A DNA stretch of 64,000 nucleotides from Typhlomys cinereus. Taxonomy: Eukaryota > Chordata > Mammalia > Rodentia > Platacanthomyidae. The translations under genes and the position numbers were made by a program. The notes under the pieces are model-generated. The model saw nothing but the letters and a program-made list of their open reading frames with translations. It had not been told where the DNA came from and searched no databases. The number at the start of each line of letters is the position of its first letter. Position 1 is the first letter of the stretch. Shown piece by piece: positions 23,830 to 35,704 of the stretch. The stretch spans positions 13,661,688 to 13,725,687 of the forward strand of contig JALPQD010000004.1 of NCBI GenBank assembly GCA_023101885.1, in the 5' to 3' direction.

Positions 23830-24065
23830 ATCTTTGAGATTAATCCTACCTTCCCTGTATTAGAAACTATCCTCTGAAACTATTTTTACTTGTGAAGTGT
23901 ACACATTGCTTCCTTTTGCTCTCATTATAAATGTGAGGATTTAATGCTCATGAATAAGCAACAGATCTTTGTAATAATATTATTCCAATTCCTACTATTT
24001 TCTCTCCTCTCTGCTTTTAAAATCGACCCTGAAATATTTTATATACTAATTATTTGATTGCACAA
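23830..24065 (+). repeat. Local direct repeat, copy A
   Basis: It shares an ordered series of motifs with 24749-24975: gagattaat, atcctctgaaac, aagtgtacacattgctt (identical in both), ctcat..ataa, attcatgaac/gctcatgaat, aacagctcttt/aacagatcttt, and an AAATATTTTATA..CTAATTAT end. The homology runs the length of the block. It may be a dispersed duplication or two copies of a repeat family that I do not recognise. Confidence 0.8.
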
Positions 24066-24748
24066 ATGTTTTAAAGTAAGTGAATTTCACATGTAAATAA
24101 TCATAACATGATAGATGGGAAAGTAGTCTTCATCAATTAGTGGCAATGGACATATAAGAATTAGAATGTTATGAATATTAGAAAAGAAGCCACCTGCCAT
24201 TTTAAGACAATTTAAGGGAATATGCTGAATTAACATGTATAGAAATATTTCAGTAATAGAGAAGAAAATTTTGGAATTTTCTGTACATTATATTCTCATA
24301 AACCACAAGAATAGACAGACCACAGGGAACTTAAGGTCCACAGAAGCATACCAGCAAGAAGGTGGGAGTGAGTAAGATTGATGAAGGGATGGGAGTGAGG
24401 AATAATGGAGGGAAGGGATAAGTACTCAATGTTCCTGCAAAAGTAGAAAAATAAAATCAAATTAAAAAATAAATCATTTTTGGAAGCTATAGTAATTTTT
24501 CTTAAATATTTGAAGGATCTCATGAACTACATGCCTTTGAAATCAAACTCTGTTCTATGTAAGAGTAGACATTAAGTTCAATATTGTATTAAATGAGATT
24601 AAGTGAAAAGCAATGTTTTTTGTATCTCGTTTTGTTTTTAGATGATACTTTCATTTCTGAGAAAAATTTAATGGATTTGTGTCAATGTTTTTATAGTCTT
24701 TGTTGCAAGTAACTGTTAGCAAGTCAGGTAGAAGATAAGGTGTTCTTT
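24066..24748. other. Spacer between the direct repeats
   Basis: AT-rich DNA. At about 24340-24475 a purine-rich segment (gggatgggagtgaggaataa, tggagggaagggataagtac) ends in an A-rich stretch (aaataaaatcaaatt). This could be a short fragment of an old L1 3' end on the plus strand, but evidence is weak. Confidence 0.4.
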
Positions 24749-24975
24749 TTTGAGATTAATCTTAGTTTCTCTGCATTCAAAAATATCATCTGAAACCAAT
24801 TTTACCTGTAAAGTGTACACATTGCTTCTTCCTCTCATCATAAGTGTGATGGTTTAGCATTCATGAACAAACAACAGCTCTTTGTTATAAAATTATTTCA
24901 TTTCCTGAGATTTCCTTTCCCCTTTGTTTTTACACTCAACCCTCAAATATTTTATAAACTAATTATACAGTAACA
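24749..24975 (+). repeat. Local direct repeat, copy B
   Basis: Partner of 23830-24065 (see that entry). Copy B is flanked on the left by a T run (ttcttttttgagattaat), copy A by the L1 edge (tctttgagattaat), so the homology appears to begin near the same base in both. Confidence 0.8.
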
Positions 24976-25386
24976 TTAGACCATAGTATTCTAAGGCTAT
25001 TCACAATTTTATAATAACAAAGAGGCTGTAAATGACATAAAATATGATGTGATTTGCCAGAAACACCAGTGCTTGGTATCTATCTTTGCTTATATATTTG
25101 TGTATGCAGCAAATTTCCTCACATGGAGAGGCTATTAACTTTCCACTCAGTTTCTTTCAAGAACAAGTTCTAAGTATCTCTTCTCTAGATCACGTGATTC
25201 TTCTTTCAATTAAAACTTTCTCAACGTGTTTTATAGCTAATGTTTTTGAGAAAATTAGTATCTACACATGGAAGAATGAAACTAGATTCCTGTTATTAGT
25301 TGCAATGGTTAATTCAAAATGAACTTGAAAATTTTATATGAGACTTGAATACTATAAAATACTAGAAGAAAAAGAACAGAGAAGTA

Positions 25387-25738
25387 TGTGCTGGCTAATC
25401 TTGTCAACTTGCTGGGGTGTTAGAATCATCATGGAAACAAATCTTTGGTAAGTCTCTAAGGGAATTGCTAGGTAAACTTAATTGAGGTTGGAAAAAATGA
25501 TTATAATTCTTGGCAGCAGTATTCTATGCCTAGGGTGTTGGACATAGAAAAATGATAAAGAGAACAGAACAGGGACATTATTTTCTCTGCCTTTCTTCTG
25601 TGGATGCAATGTGAACAGCAGCCATAAGCTTTTCTGCCATGACACCCACATTATTATGGACTTCGCCCTCTTTCCTTAAACCTTTTTTTCTGTTTGTTAT
25701 TTTATCATGATAGATAACAGAGAAGTAAGTAATATACA
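25387..25738 (+). mobile_element. Solo MaLR-like LTR
   Basis: It starts TGTGCTGGCTAATCTTGTCA, carries tctgtggatgcaatgtgaac (25599-25618), cctttccttaaacc-type polyadenylation surroundings and ends tttatcatgatagataacag then agaagtaagtaatataca. These are the ordered landmarks of the rodent MaLR-type LTR with the 'cttgtcaactt' start. About 352 bp. No clear 5-bp duplication. Confidence 0.8.
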
Positions 25739-25744
25739 AATTTG

Positions 25745-25840
25745 GTACCCTAGTTTGGCATGGTTAATCATGCCAGGAAAGTCAAGGAAGCTGGAGTTTG
25801 AGGTAGGTAGATAGGCACAATCATGTAATTCAATCTACTT
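25745..25840 (+). mobile_element. Possible B1-like fragment
   Basis: The stretch tagtttggcatggttaatca then ggaagctggagtttgaggta faintly resembles the GGCATGGTGGCGCATGCC...GGAGGCAGAGG...GAGTTTGAGG part of B1. Weak and short. Confidence 0.3.
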
Positions 25841-25879
25841 CTATGAATATATTCAGATGAAATGCAATAAGATTGTAGA

Positions 25880-26260
25880 AAAGACATTTGTATTTCTGTG
25901 TCTCTTGCATTCCTTATACGTATTCAAAATGGAAACAACCTAAGCATGCATCATCTGATTACGAACTGATAAAACTATGTGCATGACATATGACATGGAA
26001 TACTCCTTAGCCATAAAAAAGATCCCATCCTTTGCATGCAATAATAGTATGGCTAGAATTCAAAATGCATTTCTAGTACATGCACAGAAAAATATTCCAG
26101 GATCTCAGTCCTATGTAGAATCTGAAATTGAGTTCTCTTCCAGAGGTGAAAGGTATATAATGGTTGGGGCAGAATGTATGTATGCAGAACAGGGAAAGAT
26201 TTATCATTGGGCACTAAAATATTTTTGTGCAAAATAACTACAATTTTTGCATCATTGGAA
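25880..26260 (+). mobile_element. Ancient LINE-1 ORF2 end, decayed
   Basis: A frame reads DMEYSLAIKK (within 25977-26237), equivalent to the conserved MEYYSAIKK near the end of L1 ORF2. It is preceded by aatggaaacaacctaagc and a degenerate catctgattacgaactgat segment, as in old mammalian L1. Downstream gatctcagtcctatgtagaatct matches the DLSLICGI-type 3' end. Frames are otherwise broken. Confidence 0.75.
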
Positions 26261-27215
26261 TTTGTTAATTTTCCCTCTTCTTCATTTCCAAATTTTATTA
26301 TTGGATATCCTAATTAATAGAGACGTTTCTTAGTGAATAAGTCTTTTAAAATTTATCTTCCTCACTAATGATGAGGAATAGCTGAAATGTGCACCTTCAA
26401 TTACTATTTAAATATTATTAATGACCTCCAAAACAATATCTCTTAGTTTTCTGCAAGGTAGTCTTTCCAATATCACTTCTAAACTAGTAAGTTGGTTTAA
26501 CTGCAAATTTACTATTGTCTTACTGAGGAGAATGTGATCCATTCCTAACTTATTTCACTACTCTTACTTTTCCATACATGCAAATATCCATGGACACAAT
26601 AGAGCAGGCTAAGGTTGTGTGAACAGTTAAAAAAAGAAATTGTTAGAAGTAATTATGGGGAATGTCTCATTTTGCCTTTTCACTTTATTATAACACATTC
26701 ATAAAACTGAGAAAATGAGGAGTTTTTCATAATAATATCAAATCCAGGTGCTATGGCATTGATGGTATAGTAGTGAGTATAGCTATTTTTCAACGGCAAT
26801 AGCATCCTAAACCAAGATCCTGTGTCACTTAGCACAAAGCTTGCCATGATGGAAGTAGTTATTCAGGAGCACTTTGGAGACCTGATGTGCTAATTGCATC
26901 CCGTTAAACAGGACTGCAGTTAACCAACCTATTATGGTTCAATAAAACTGGTAGTATAAATATGTGTCTATAAACTACAGTCTTGCATAATTTCCTTTTT
27001 TACTAACTAGCTATGACTTTCACATAAGCTTGTAATAGTAAACACATTTTTCAATTTGAATTTTACCAAGGGCGATGCAGAAAACAGAGAAATTAGGGCA
27101 TCCCTGCCAAGTGGCAGTGGTGTGTTTGGACAAGGCTCTCTCAACTATTTAATTCTTGTCTGTTGAGGATCAGGAAGGGATGTCAGAAATCACTCTAGAC
27201 AACCAAAGCTCTGCA
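26261..27215. other. Unique AT-rich DNA
   Basis: No gene or repeat recognised. Confidence 0.5.
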
Positions 27216-27340
27216 CATTAGAAAATTGAAGTTAAGTGTCTTTCTGTTTACAGAGGTTGAGATCAGAAGCCATGTTTTGACAGAGACAGAAACCTGTGTT
27301 TTATCTGTCTCTCAGTCTCTTCATCCTACCTTTATATGAT
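27216..27340 (-). mobile_element. MIR fragment
   Basis: ttagaaaattgaagttaagt then ttacagaggttgagatcaga and aaacctgtgttttatctgtc follow the reversed MIR order (core, then the 5' tRNA-related part). Diverged. Confidence 0.5.
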
Positions 27341-28785
27341 GAATTTTCTGAATGAAACTTAGAGTATCTGGCTCTGTTGGTATCTTAAAAAACAAATATA
27401 GCTGAGGTACTCTTGAGAGCCCTTAGTTATTTCTTCAGCAAAATGAAGCTAGTTCTGACTGTTGACTTTAAGAATTTACTAAGAAAATTATTGGTTGAAA
27501 CATAAATATCAAATAATAGGGATCATAAAGAATGGAATCTTGTGTTTATTTGAAAAAGCAATTATTTATTAAACACGCAATTATATTTACACGTTGAAAA
27601 GAGAACTACCATTTGATAACATTTTTGTTTTCAAACACTAAACAGCATCCACACAATGTTGTGTGATAAGTGTTAAGATGCATTAATATTGATATGGACA
27701 TGAATTGTGGCTTCACTGGATTTGTTATCCAGTGAGAATATAGATAAGGAAGTGGGTTGAAGATGAAATACATTTTGTGTCAAAATAGAGCATCATAGGC
27801 AAAACATAAGGTGTCAGGTGGTTATTTAGCAGAGTTATGTCATTTATATATGCAGAATCTGAGAAATTTACCTGCAGAGGCATTTAAGACAAGAATTAAG
27901 AATGAAGAAAGTATGAGTTTTTTTGATAAACAAATATGCTAGGCAGGAGCTACAAATAGAAAGATTCAAAATTAGAGGAAGAGATAGGGCTAGTGAGATG
28001 ATTCAATGAATAAAGAAATGGCATTCAAATAAATGTTTAAGGAAAACATTTTCTAGGAATTGAGAGGTCAAAATAGCTACACTATGCCCCTCCCTGTTGT
28101 TTTGAAATCCTCCAAAGTTAATTTTTTTTAGGGCATGCTTGTTAATTGTGACATGTGCACATTTTCTACAGTGGGCATTTTGGTAAACAATTTTCCTTCT
28201 TTTATTTTCTAAAGAGCAAACAGAATACTAATCTCCAAACAGTGTTTTTTATGTCCACTAAGAAACACAACTGGATGTGAAGAGATTGACTCTAAAGGGA
28301 GGTATTATTTTTCACATGAATTAAAGCCTGTGCAAAGTGAAAACTGAATCACTTTTGTTGTCACTTGTAATAGAATGCAGCATCAGGATCAAAAGACTTA
28401 TGGGGATTGTCATATATCATTATTTGCATGTTTTCAGCTTTTGATTTGCCTAAATTTTATTTCCTTTACATTGTTCATTTTTTGTAAGTATAGCACAGCA
28501 GCATTGTCCTTTAATGCATAAAAGTTTTTGGGAATTATGCCACATTAAATAGCTATACTCATCAACCAAACGGGGAAAAAAGACATGCAGAAAATTATTG
28601 TACCTATCATGCATATTTAATGAAAAATGGTGACTAAAATTGTCCTATTTATACTTTATTTAATGGAAAAATGTTGCTTACAATGTGATAATGAAAGTTT
28701 CTGTGAACAAAAATGTTCTAGCAATGTATAATAATTATTAGCAATAATTGTCATTAGTATTATTGATATTAATAACACTTTAGCC
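27341..28785. other. Unique DNA, one possible SINE head
   Basis: At 27985-28025 the stretch agggctagtgagatgattca then atgaataaagaaatgg looks like a B2/B4-type SINE head without its body. Otherwise nothing recognised. Confidence 0.4.
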
Positions 28786-28990
28786 ATATTGTGTGTAAAA
28801 TACTATGATGTTTCTGTGTATCAGTTTATTTAATCTGCATAATATTATTATAAAATAATCATTCTATACCTTTCACTTTAATAATTGAAGTACAGAGAAC
28901 TTACATCCATTATTCAAACTCATAGAGCTAATAGGCAAGGAATGGAATTAGAATCTGGGATATCTGAACTGAAAACTCATTTGTTTACCA
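28786..28990 (-). mobile_element. MIR (ancient SINE)
   Basis: Reversed MIR in order: cagtttatttaatctgcata (from CATTTAATCCTCACAA), a tataccttt..ataattgaag core (CATTTTACAGATGAGGAAA), gtacagagaacttacatcca, aactcatagagctaataggc, and a ggaattagaatctgggatat then gaactgaaaactcatt 5' end. Long and well ordered. Confidence 0.82.
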
Positions 28991-30720
28991 AACAGACCCA
29001 GCAGCCACTACCATTAAACATGGGGAGAGGGACCCTGCAGCATGCTCAAGAAGCCAGTAGAGGATAACACTAATTTAAAAGTAAGTTGCTTTGGTATGGT
29101 AGACTATATCCTTACATGTGCTTTCATGATATTTTTTAGGTTAAGATTATCTTGCAGTTCTTGTGAATGTTAATAAGCTGTCCTGTTTATCTTTAAGTTG
29201 AACTTTACAAATGATATTGTACCTTAATAACCTTGACATTTATTAGAGTTTGAAAAGTGCTGTTCATCCTTGAAAGAAGAGGATAAATGTACTCCTATAT
29301 AGAGTACAGCAAGAAGAATCAGTGCTGTATCTGCTAAGTGTTTGAGTGGTTCTTTATAGTATAGCAGGAAGTTTCACATTATTTTATTTTGTTCTTCTAG
29401 CTTTCCAAAAGAAATAGAATGTATATTTTTTACTCTATTATCCGTACACAGAGAAAATGGTGCTCAGTGAGTAAAGAATGAACTAAAGATCAGAAATGGA
29501 GTCTTACTAGTCTTCCCTCTATGCCGCTTTGGCTTGAATAGTTCTTAAGCAATATAGATTAAAGAAACCTATAAAGAATAATGGATAAGGAAAAAAAAGT
29601 CTGCTTTCAGGGTAAGCTAGAATGTGTGACTGTCCCTTCACATTACCAGGTGTGACATGGCTGATCATGTCACTCCAGAGAGTGAAATTCTCAATTTTCA
29701 TGTCTAATTCAGATTTGTGACAATGTTCCAGATCCTACTCTTGGGTCAGTTAAGATGTAGCTTCAGAGACTTTGGTTCTTCTTTACCTATACCAACACCT
29801 CCACAGAAGGAGAGGGCAGATGCTCTAGTGGTTCCTTCATACACCCTCAGAAACATTTGGAAAGTTCCTTCATGGAGAGAAATTCAGTGCGCTTTATAAC
29901 ATGAAGTTAAAAATAATTTGTCCTCTTAATAAATAAAACTCCAGGAAAATAAAACTCCTTGAGCTTACTGTAATTAAAGGATTCTATTTCATCAACTCCT
30001 GACAGACTCCATTTCTTGCTAAAATGTGTTTTCAAAGAATGCATACTATGGTTTAGTAAATTTGATTCTCAACTGAACCATCTATAATTTTATTAAAGAA
30101 GTTTTATTCATGTAACTGAAAAAATAAGTGTGAGACAAGTAGAAAAACAATTCAATTGGTAAATTACAGGTAATAATTGGAAGCAAAACATGTAGAAAGA
30201 AATTAATATCAGACCCAAGTAGCAATATTGCTTAATGCAAATGTGTGAAATGTATGTGTGCATGAATATGAGTGGGGGGTCAATAAAATAGAACAAAGGA
30301 AAAATACACTATGCATTAGTCAATTTCATAATTTTTTAAAATTACACTAGTACAATTTTATAATGATCATATATAAGAAAACTTTCAAGTTTTCAGTGTG
30401 GCCATAATGGACATTTTTGAGGAAAGACTTCATTGGTAGGTAACACCTTGTGGTCAGAATCACAGGTTGCAAAATTTCCCATTGTGTTGGCAGAAACATC
30501 TAGCTTCATGCAGACCTGCAAGGCAGCAACGTGAATGACACAGGTCTGACTGGCTGATTGAAGGCACTTTCAGAAAGAGAGATTGAGGTCTCTCAGGGCA
30601 AACACTTCATGACTGTGGCAAGAAGGCCCAGGCTGTCTGCCTCAGAGATATGGACCTTAATCATATTTGTTATAACTGGGTTAAGTTCAACTCCAGTTTA
30701 TTTAGTTACCCTTAGCAATA
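28991..30720. other. Unique DNA, no gene seen
   Basis: No recognisable repeat or coding frame. Confidence 0.5.
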
Positions 30721-30825
30721 TCTATTATGGGTCTGCCAAAGACCAGCTCTGTGACCTTGAACTAATACTTAACCTCACCAAGTCTTTCTCTATAGCTCAA
30801 TCAATATGTTTCCTGTTCTTTTTAG
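30721..30825 (+). mobile_element. MIR fragment, sense
   Basis: gaccagctctgtgaccttga then actaatacttaacctcacca and agtctttctc match the MIR core (AGCTGTGTGACCTTGGGCAAGTTACTTAACCTC) in sense. Confidence 0.72.
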
Positions 30826-31847
30826 GTCTTAACAGGGATGCCTGAGGAAAAATGGCATAGTGAGAAAAATGCAAAGTTGCTTGGAGTTACTCAGAAGGAA
30901 GATACATTGTATAACTGAAAATTATTGCTATTATTAAAGATAATGATTATTATTATCAGTACTTAGTATAAAGGGTATTGCCAGTTTAAGGTTTAAGTTA
31001 CTCTTAGCCAAATGTCAGCAGAATTTGGCTTCAATGCTAATGGTGATTATACTGGAATAGCTGCAATTCTCAGGTGTAATTCTATTTTGAAAAAAAAAAT
31101 TGCTAGGAATGTTGTCATACCACAGGGTGATTCATGAGGCACAGAACTATTTCTTGTTTTTTTTTTGAAATTGGAATTGGAAATACAAGACACATTTTAT
31201 TAGAGGACAGTCTTCTAATTCAGTGACAGCTAAATACCTACATTTTTTCATTCTCTTTCCTCTTTATATACCATTCTACAACCATGTAGTTTGCACCACA
31301 TTATTGTGAAATAATGTGAAAGTTATATGTTAAAACAATTACAACTAAACAACATGTGAACATGCAACATTCAATTATTTCTAATATTTTATTGATGCTC
31401 TTTTCTGTTCTATTTTGCTGATAAACCTTAGGGGAACAGAGGCATAATCTTTGCACAAAATACTTTGATACATTAAGTATTAAATTAAATACATTATATA
31501 TGGGAATGTCACGATAAATATCTTGTAGAATCAATATCTACTTCTGGACAAGAATCTTTGACTGACCAACCTTTTTGCCTGTGTGTGCTTAAGTGTGGAG
31601 ACAGGTCCAGCCAAGTTGTTCCTGTGAGAGATTGCAAGCTCCTTTTGTAGAATTCAGTGCATGGCCATTCCATTTCCTGCATTGAAGACTGACTGTCTGT
31701 ATCACTTGGTAGGCAATTTCACTGTTGGCTCCCTCCTATGACACTTGAGATAGGCTTTCGTGCCTAGGGGTTATTCTCTGCACAGCTCTCTTAACTTCAG
31801 AAATCCTGTGAGCTAGGCTAATTCTTTCTCTCTTAATGCCTCATGAC
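30826..31847. other. Unique AT-rich DNA
   Basis: Nothing recognised. Confidence 0.5.
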
Positions 31848-31852
31848 AGGTA

Positions 31853-32189
31853 TATCCTAGTTTTCTTCCCTGTTGCTGCGATAAAATATTCTTAAAAACA
31901 ACTGAAGTTGAAAATGGTTTATTTAGATCACAATTCCAAGTTTCGGCCCATCATTGCTGGGACGTGTAAGTTACAGGAACCTGTAATGCTGGTCACATTA
32001 CATCCACAGTCAAGAGAAGATAGCATGAAAATATGTGTTTGCTTGCTTCTGTTCAGCCCTCTTTCTTATATTCCCCAGTACTTCCTCAACAGGGGATGGC
32101 CCCAACACGATTAAATGATCTTTCATAGGAAAGTTCAGATGCCATTGTCCTAAATTATTGTCAAGCTGACAATTGAGACAATCACCACA
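31853..32189 (-). mobile_element. Solo MaLR-like LTR
   Basis: Reversed tail tccctgttgctgcgataaaa, atggtttatttagatcacaa, a gtcacattacatccacagtc block (antisense of GACTGTGGATGCAATGTGAC) and, at the right, tgtcaagctgacaattgaga then caatcaccaca, the element's 5' end. About 337 bp, same class as the LTR at 25387. No 5-bp duplication identified. Confidence 0.8.
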
Positions 32190-34995
32190 ATAGTTGGCTA
32201 TTAAGTGGGCAGCTTGGCTGGTGTGCATCCTTACCTGAGGTTATGTCTCCAGGCCCTGATTATGTCTTTAAAGCCTCTACTATGGACCCTTAGATCAGAA
32301 GGAAAAAATGAGAGCAATCCTAATTGCTAATTGTTTCTAATTGTTGGCATGTGTGAGATGTGAAAGAGAGAATAAAAGCAAAGGAAAAAGAGTGAGTCCT
32401 CCACTTGCCCTGCATAGAAACATCTTTTCTCTTATGCAACCTTCTCTATAGCTAATTTGACTTCGTTGAAGTTACTAATGCTAAGTAATTAGCGGAGAGA
32501 AACAATTCAGTTGAGGGGACTTCACTCTATTACAAATGGGCATCTTCAATGAGTTTTTTGTTTTAATTGTATTTTTTAAAAAAATCTGTCCTCCCAAGTT
32601 AGTAAAAATAATGCATAATATTTTTATCATAAATGAAATCTATCATAGAAGCCAAAGAGATGCCACAGAAGATAAAAGTCCTAGGCTAGCCTAGTTAATT
32701 AGAAACAACAGGTACTATTTTTTGAATTCATATTATATTGAAGAAATATTATGTCGTTAAAGTACCTACCTACATACATATGTATGTAGGTATCATATAT
32801 ATATGTATATTTGTTTATTATAACTCAAGCTATAGTTATTGCTTTTCCTGTTTAACTGATTTGGAAGCTGAAAGTAAGAGAAGTTGCCACATACATAATA
32901 AAAGGGAAAAGGAGGTGTTCAGCAATGCTTCAATTCTATATTCTTTTCTGCTACAAAAAGTTATTTAATTGCCAAATATTCTTCTTTCTTGGTCAGTATT
33001 TCTAGCTATAAAAATAAAGTTTTTAAAAATAAAGGGAAATGCCTGTACTTTATGAGACTTGGAGGTGGCGTATTAACCTGTCCTTACCTAACATGGGAAT
33101 ATTTAGAACCCATTTTCCCAGAATCCCTTACATCTAGACCATGGCTAATGAGTTGTATATTGCCATTTTTGATGCCCTTAACGAGGTAGAGGGAGTATTT
33201 GAGAGTCTCCTTCTGTCTGTAGTAGCTGCTGCAGAAAGGCTAAACTTCAGAGTCATAACAGTGCTGCCAACATCTGTGCCTAAGAACTAACAGGCTACAA
33301 GTCATAGCAGGTCTAGTGTTCCAATTGGTCAGGGAATTGGCCAGATTTGAGGTAGTAATTCTGGGTCAGTAATCATCTCTGAAGCCAAAACTTTTCCTAT
33401 AAATCAGAAATCTAAGTATGTTTCAAAATCAATTCCTCACATTTAAATCTACGGCAGTTTAATCTTATCCTATATTCTACCATTTTGAATGTATATTTTC
33501 TGGAATTAAGTTTGTAGAGTCAACTAAAGAACTAGATAACATTAGTGTTGATTATATTTTGCAAGATGTCATCTACTATTTCCTTACAAACCCTGAGCAT
33601 CTACATGTACACACACCAGATGTAGTAATTCCTAGAGATACATACAGTATATTATATCCACTGTTCTCTCTAAAGCCAAGTCCAAAGCTGACACCAAATA
33701 GGTAGTGAATATTTGCTTGAAGAAAATACTGAGTACTGTAATCGTGGTGTGATATTTCACCCAAACTTACTGATGCTCAAGTCATGTTTTCAACAGAGGT
33801 TTTTCTGTATGATTTACATAATTCCTCATTAACCTTTCATTACTTATTTCACTTCTCCTAACACCTCATGTTCCTTATTAATTCCATATTTCACACATTT
33901 TCTCTTGTGTTCAAATACTGCTACATGAAACTGCTTAGGACTTATTTGTCCTACACAACAAGATGGCCCAGGATTTATGACTACTGCTTTATTGTTTAAT
34001 ATTCTCTTCTGAATATCATTGATAGCATTGAATTTAAACCTGTCATTCCTTTTGTTCTTTCTGATCACAATTCATATAAGAGACAAGTAGCTGACACAGG
34101 GGACAGTTTTGATTGGTCAGTGACTGGCCATTTTATGTTTTATTTTTGTTTGACATTTTCAGTGTAATTTGTGGTAGAGAGATTTAGATTAGATTTAGAC
34201 ATACCTTTAACTTCACATGGTTAGAGCCCAGAGTTCTAAGGGACAGTTATTATCCTAGTCTGTCGTGTAAAACTCTGTTTGTGTTATCTGTCTCAGAATT
34301 CTGAATTTCATGCTGTGAAATATGGGGGTTCCATTTTGTTACACTTCCTTTCTAGAACCTACTCTTTATTTTCAAAGACAGAAAGGGTTTTAGGGGAAGA
34401 AAAGAATGAAGATAATAATGGTTCCATTTTCACAAGCACCCTGTCAGGTTTTTGTGATGTAACCTCTGTAAATTTAAGTAAAGGCAGGTGAGAAAGACCC
34501 AGGGGCTCTGGCCATACAAGGCTGCCCTACATGCACCTCCTGTTCCATCTAACCCTAACTCTCTCTCAGCCATTCAAAGGAGAAAAGAAAGGGACATGAA
34601 TAGTTCCTGTCCCTTGTACTACAGACTGGAGAGAATAAATCAGAGAGGAAATTACACGTCTGGGATTTGGAAAACATTCATTATAACTGATCATAGAGCA
34701 ACTTGACATGGGCTGGTACATCGGGCTGGTCTTACAGAAGATTTAAATACACAGAACAAGCCAAGGACAAGCAGTGGCATGACCTTCATTTCTAGTCAAT
34801 TTCTTTAAATATACTTTTATGATTTTTAATAGATTTGAGTTCTTTTAAAAAGAAATAATCAACTGAGCTTCTTATCTAGAAGGAAATTATGTTAAATATA
34901 TATTGTACAAAGAGATGCCTTTAAGGGAGGGACAGAATATCAAGGAAATATACCAAATTATAATACTAGCAGTAGCTTACATTAAATAATGACCC
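32190..34995. other. Unique DNA with a 26-bp palindrome
   Basis: About 2.8 kb with no repeat family or gene that I can name. It includes the perfect palindrome at 32767-32792 (separate entry). Frames here are all under 80 codons. Confidence 0.5.
32767..32792. repeat. Perfect 26-bp palindrome
   Basis: tacctacatacat (32767-32779) is followed directly by its reverse complement atgtatgtaggta (32780-32792). The surrounding DNA (catatatatatgtatat) is also AT-rich. It can form a cruciform in principle. It probably arose from TA/TACA microsatellite change. Confidence 0.95.
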
Positions 34996-35165
34996 TGAGA
35001 TATAAATAATTACAAAATTAACACTAGGAGTTTACTTAACATCATTAATTGCCTGTATTTTTAAAAGAAGGAAATCGAGTCACAGAGCAGTTGATTATCC
35101 TGCCTAACTAATAAAAAGTTAAGTAAAATTCAAACCAGACCCTCTAGCTTACAAAAATGTGTACT
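34996..35165 (-). mobile_element. MIR (ancient SINE)
   Basis: Reversed order: gtttacttaacatcattaat, tatttttaaaagaaggaaat (core), gagtcacagagcagttgatt, atcctgcctaactaataaaa, then attcaaaccagaccctctag. Clear though diverged. Confidence 0.75.
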
Positions 35166-35704
35166 AAATTAATTGTTGTATTAGCTGAGAGAATAATAAG
35201 TGAAGGATAAGGCAGTTTATGATAAACTCGTGTGCATTTTGGAGGCTGGAAACATTATGGCTTGGGATTAATCTGCTCCCTAGATGTTCAGAACACCTTT
35301 TGTTTGGACTACATGTTCAGAAAAGTTTGTGCATTTGTAAACCATTATGAAATCAATTTCTAGAAGTCAAAACCTAACTTTTTTAAAAGAGTAAAATATA
35401 ATTTTAATTCTTGAGTCAATAATGCAAAACTAAATCAGTAAATTCAAAAGTAGTCAGTAAAAATGCCAGGGCAAAAGAACAATGGAAGGATGATCTCAAG
35501 CAAATTTCAAAGACCATAAGTTGAAGCTAAATGCTATGAATATAAATATTCAGGGCTCAAAATATAAAATGACAATGAAAAGCTATGTCCATATTTTGCA
35601 TGATGAATCACACAACTGAATCACTATGGCTTTGTATCAGATTTGCCATGATAAATGTTGATTTTGATCTTGTTGCCTACTATAGAAGTCTTTTTATTTT
35701 CTCC
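35166..35704. other. Unique AT-rich DNA
   Basis: Nothing recognised. Confidence 0.5.
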
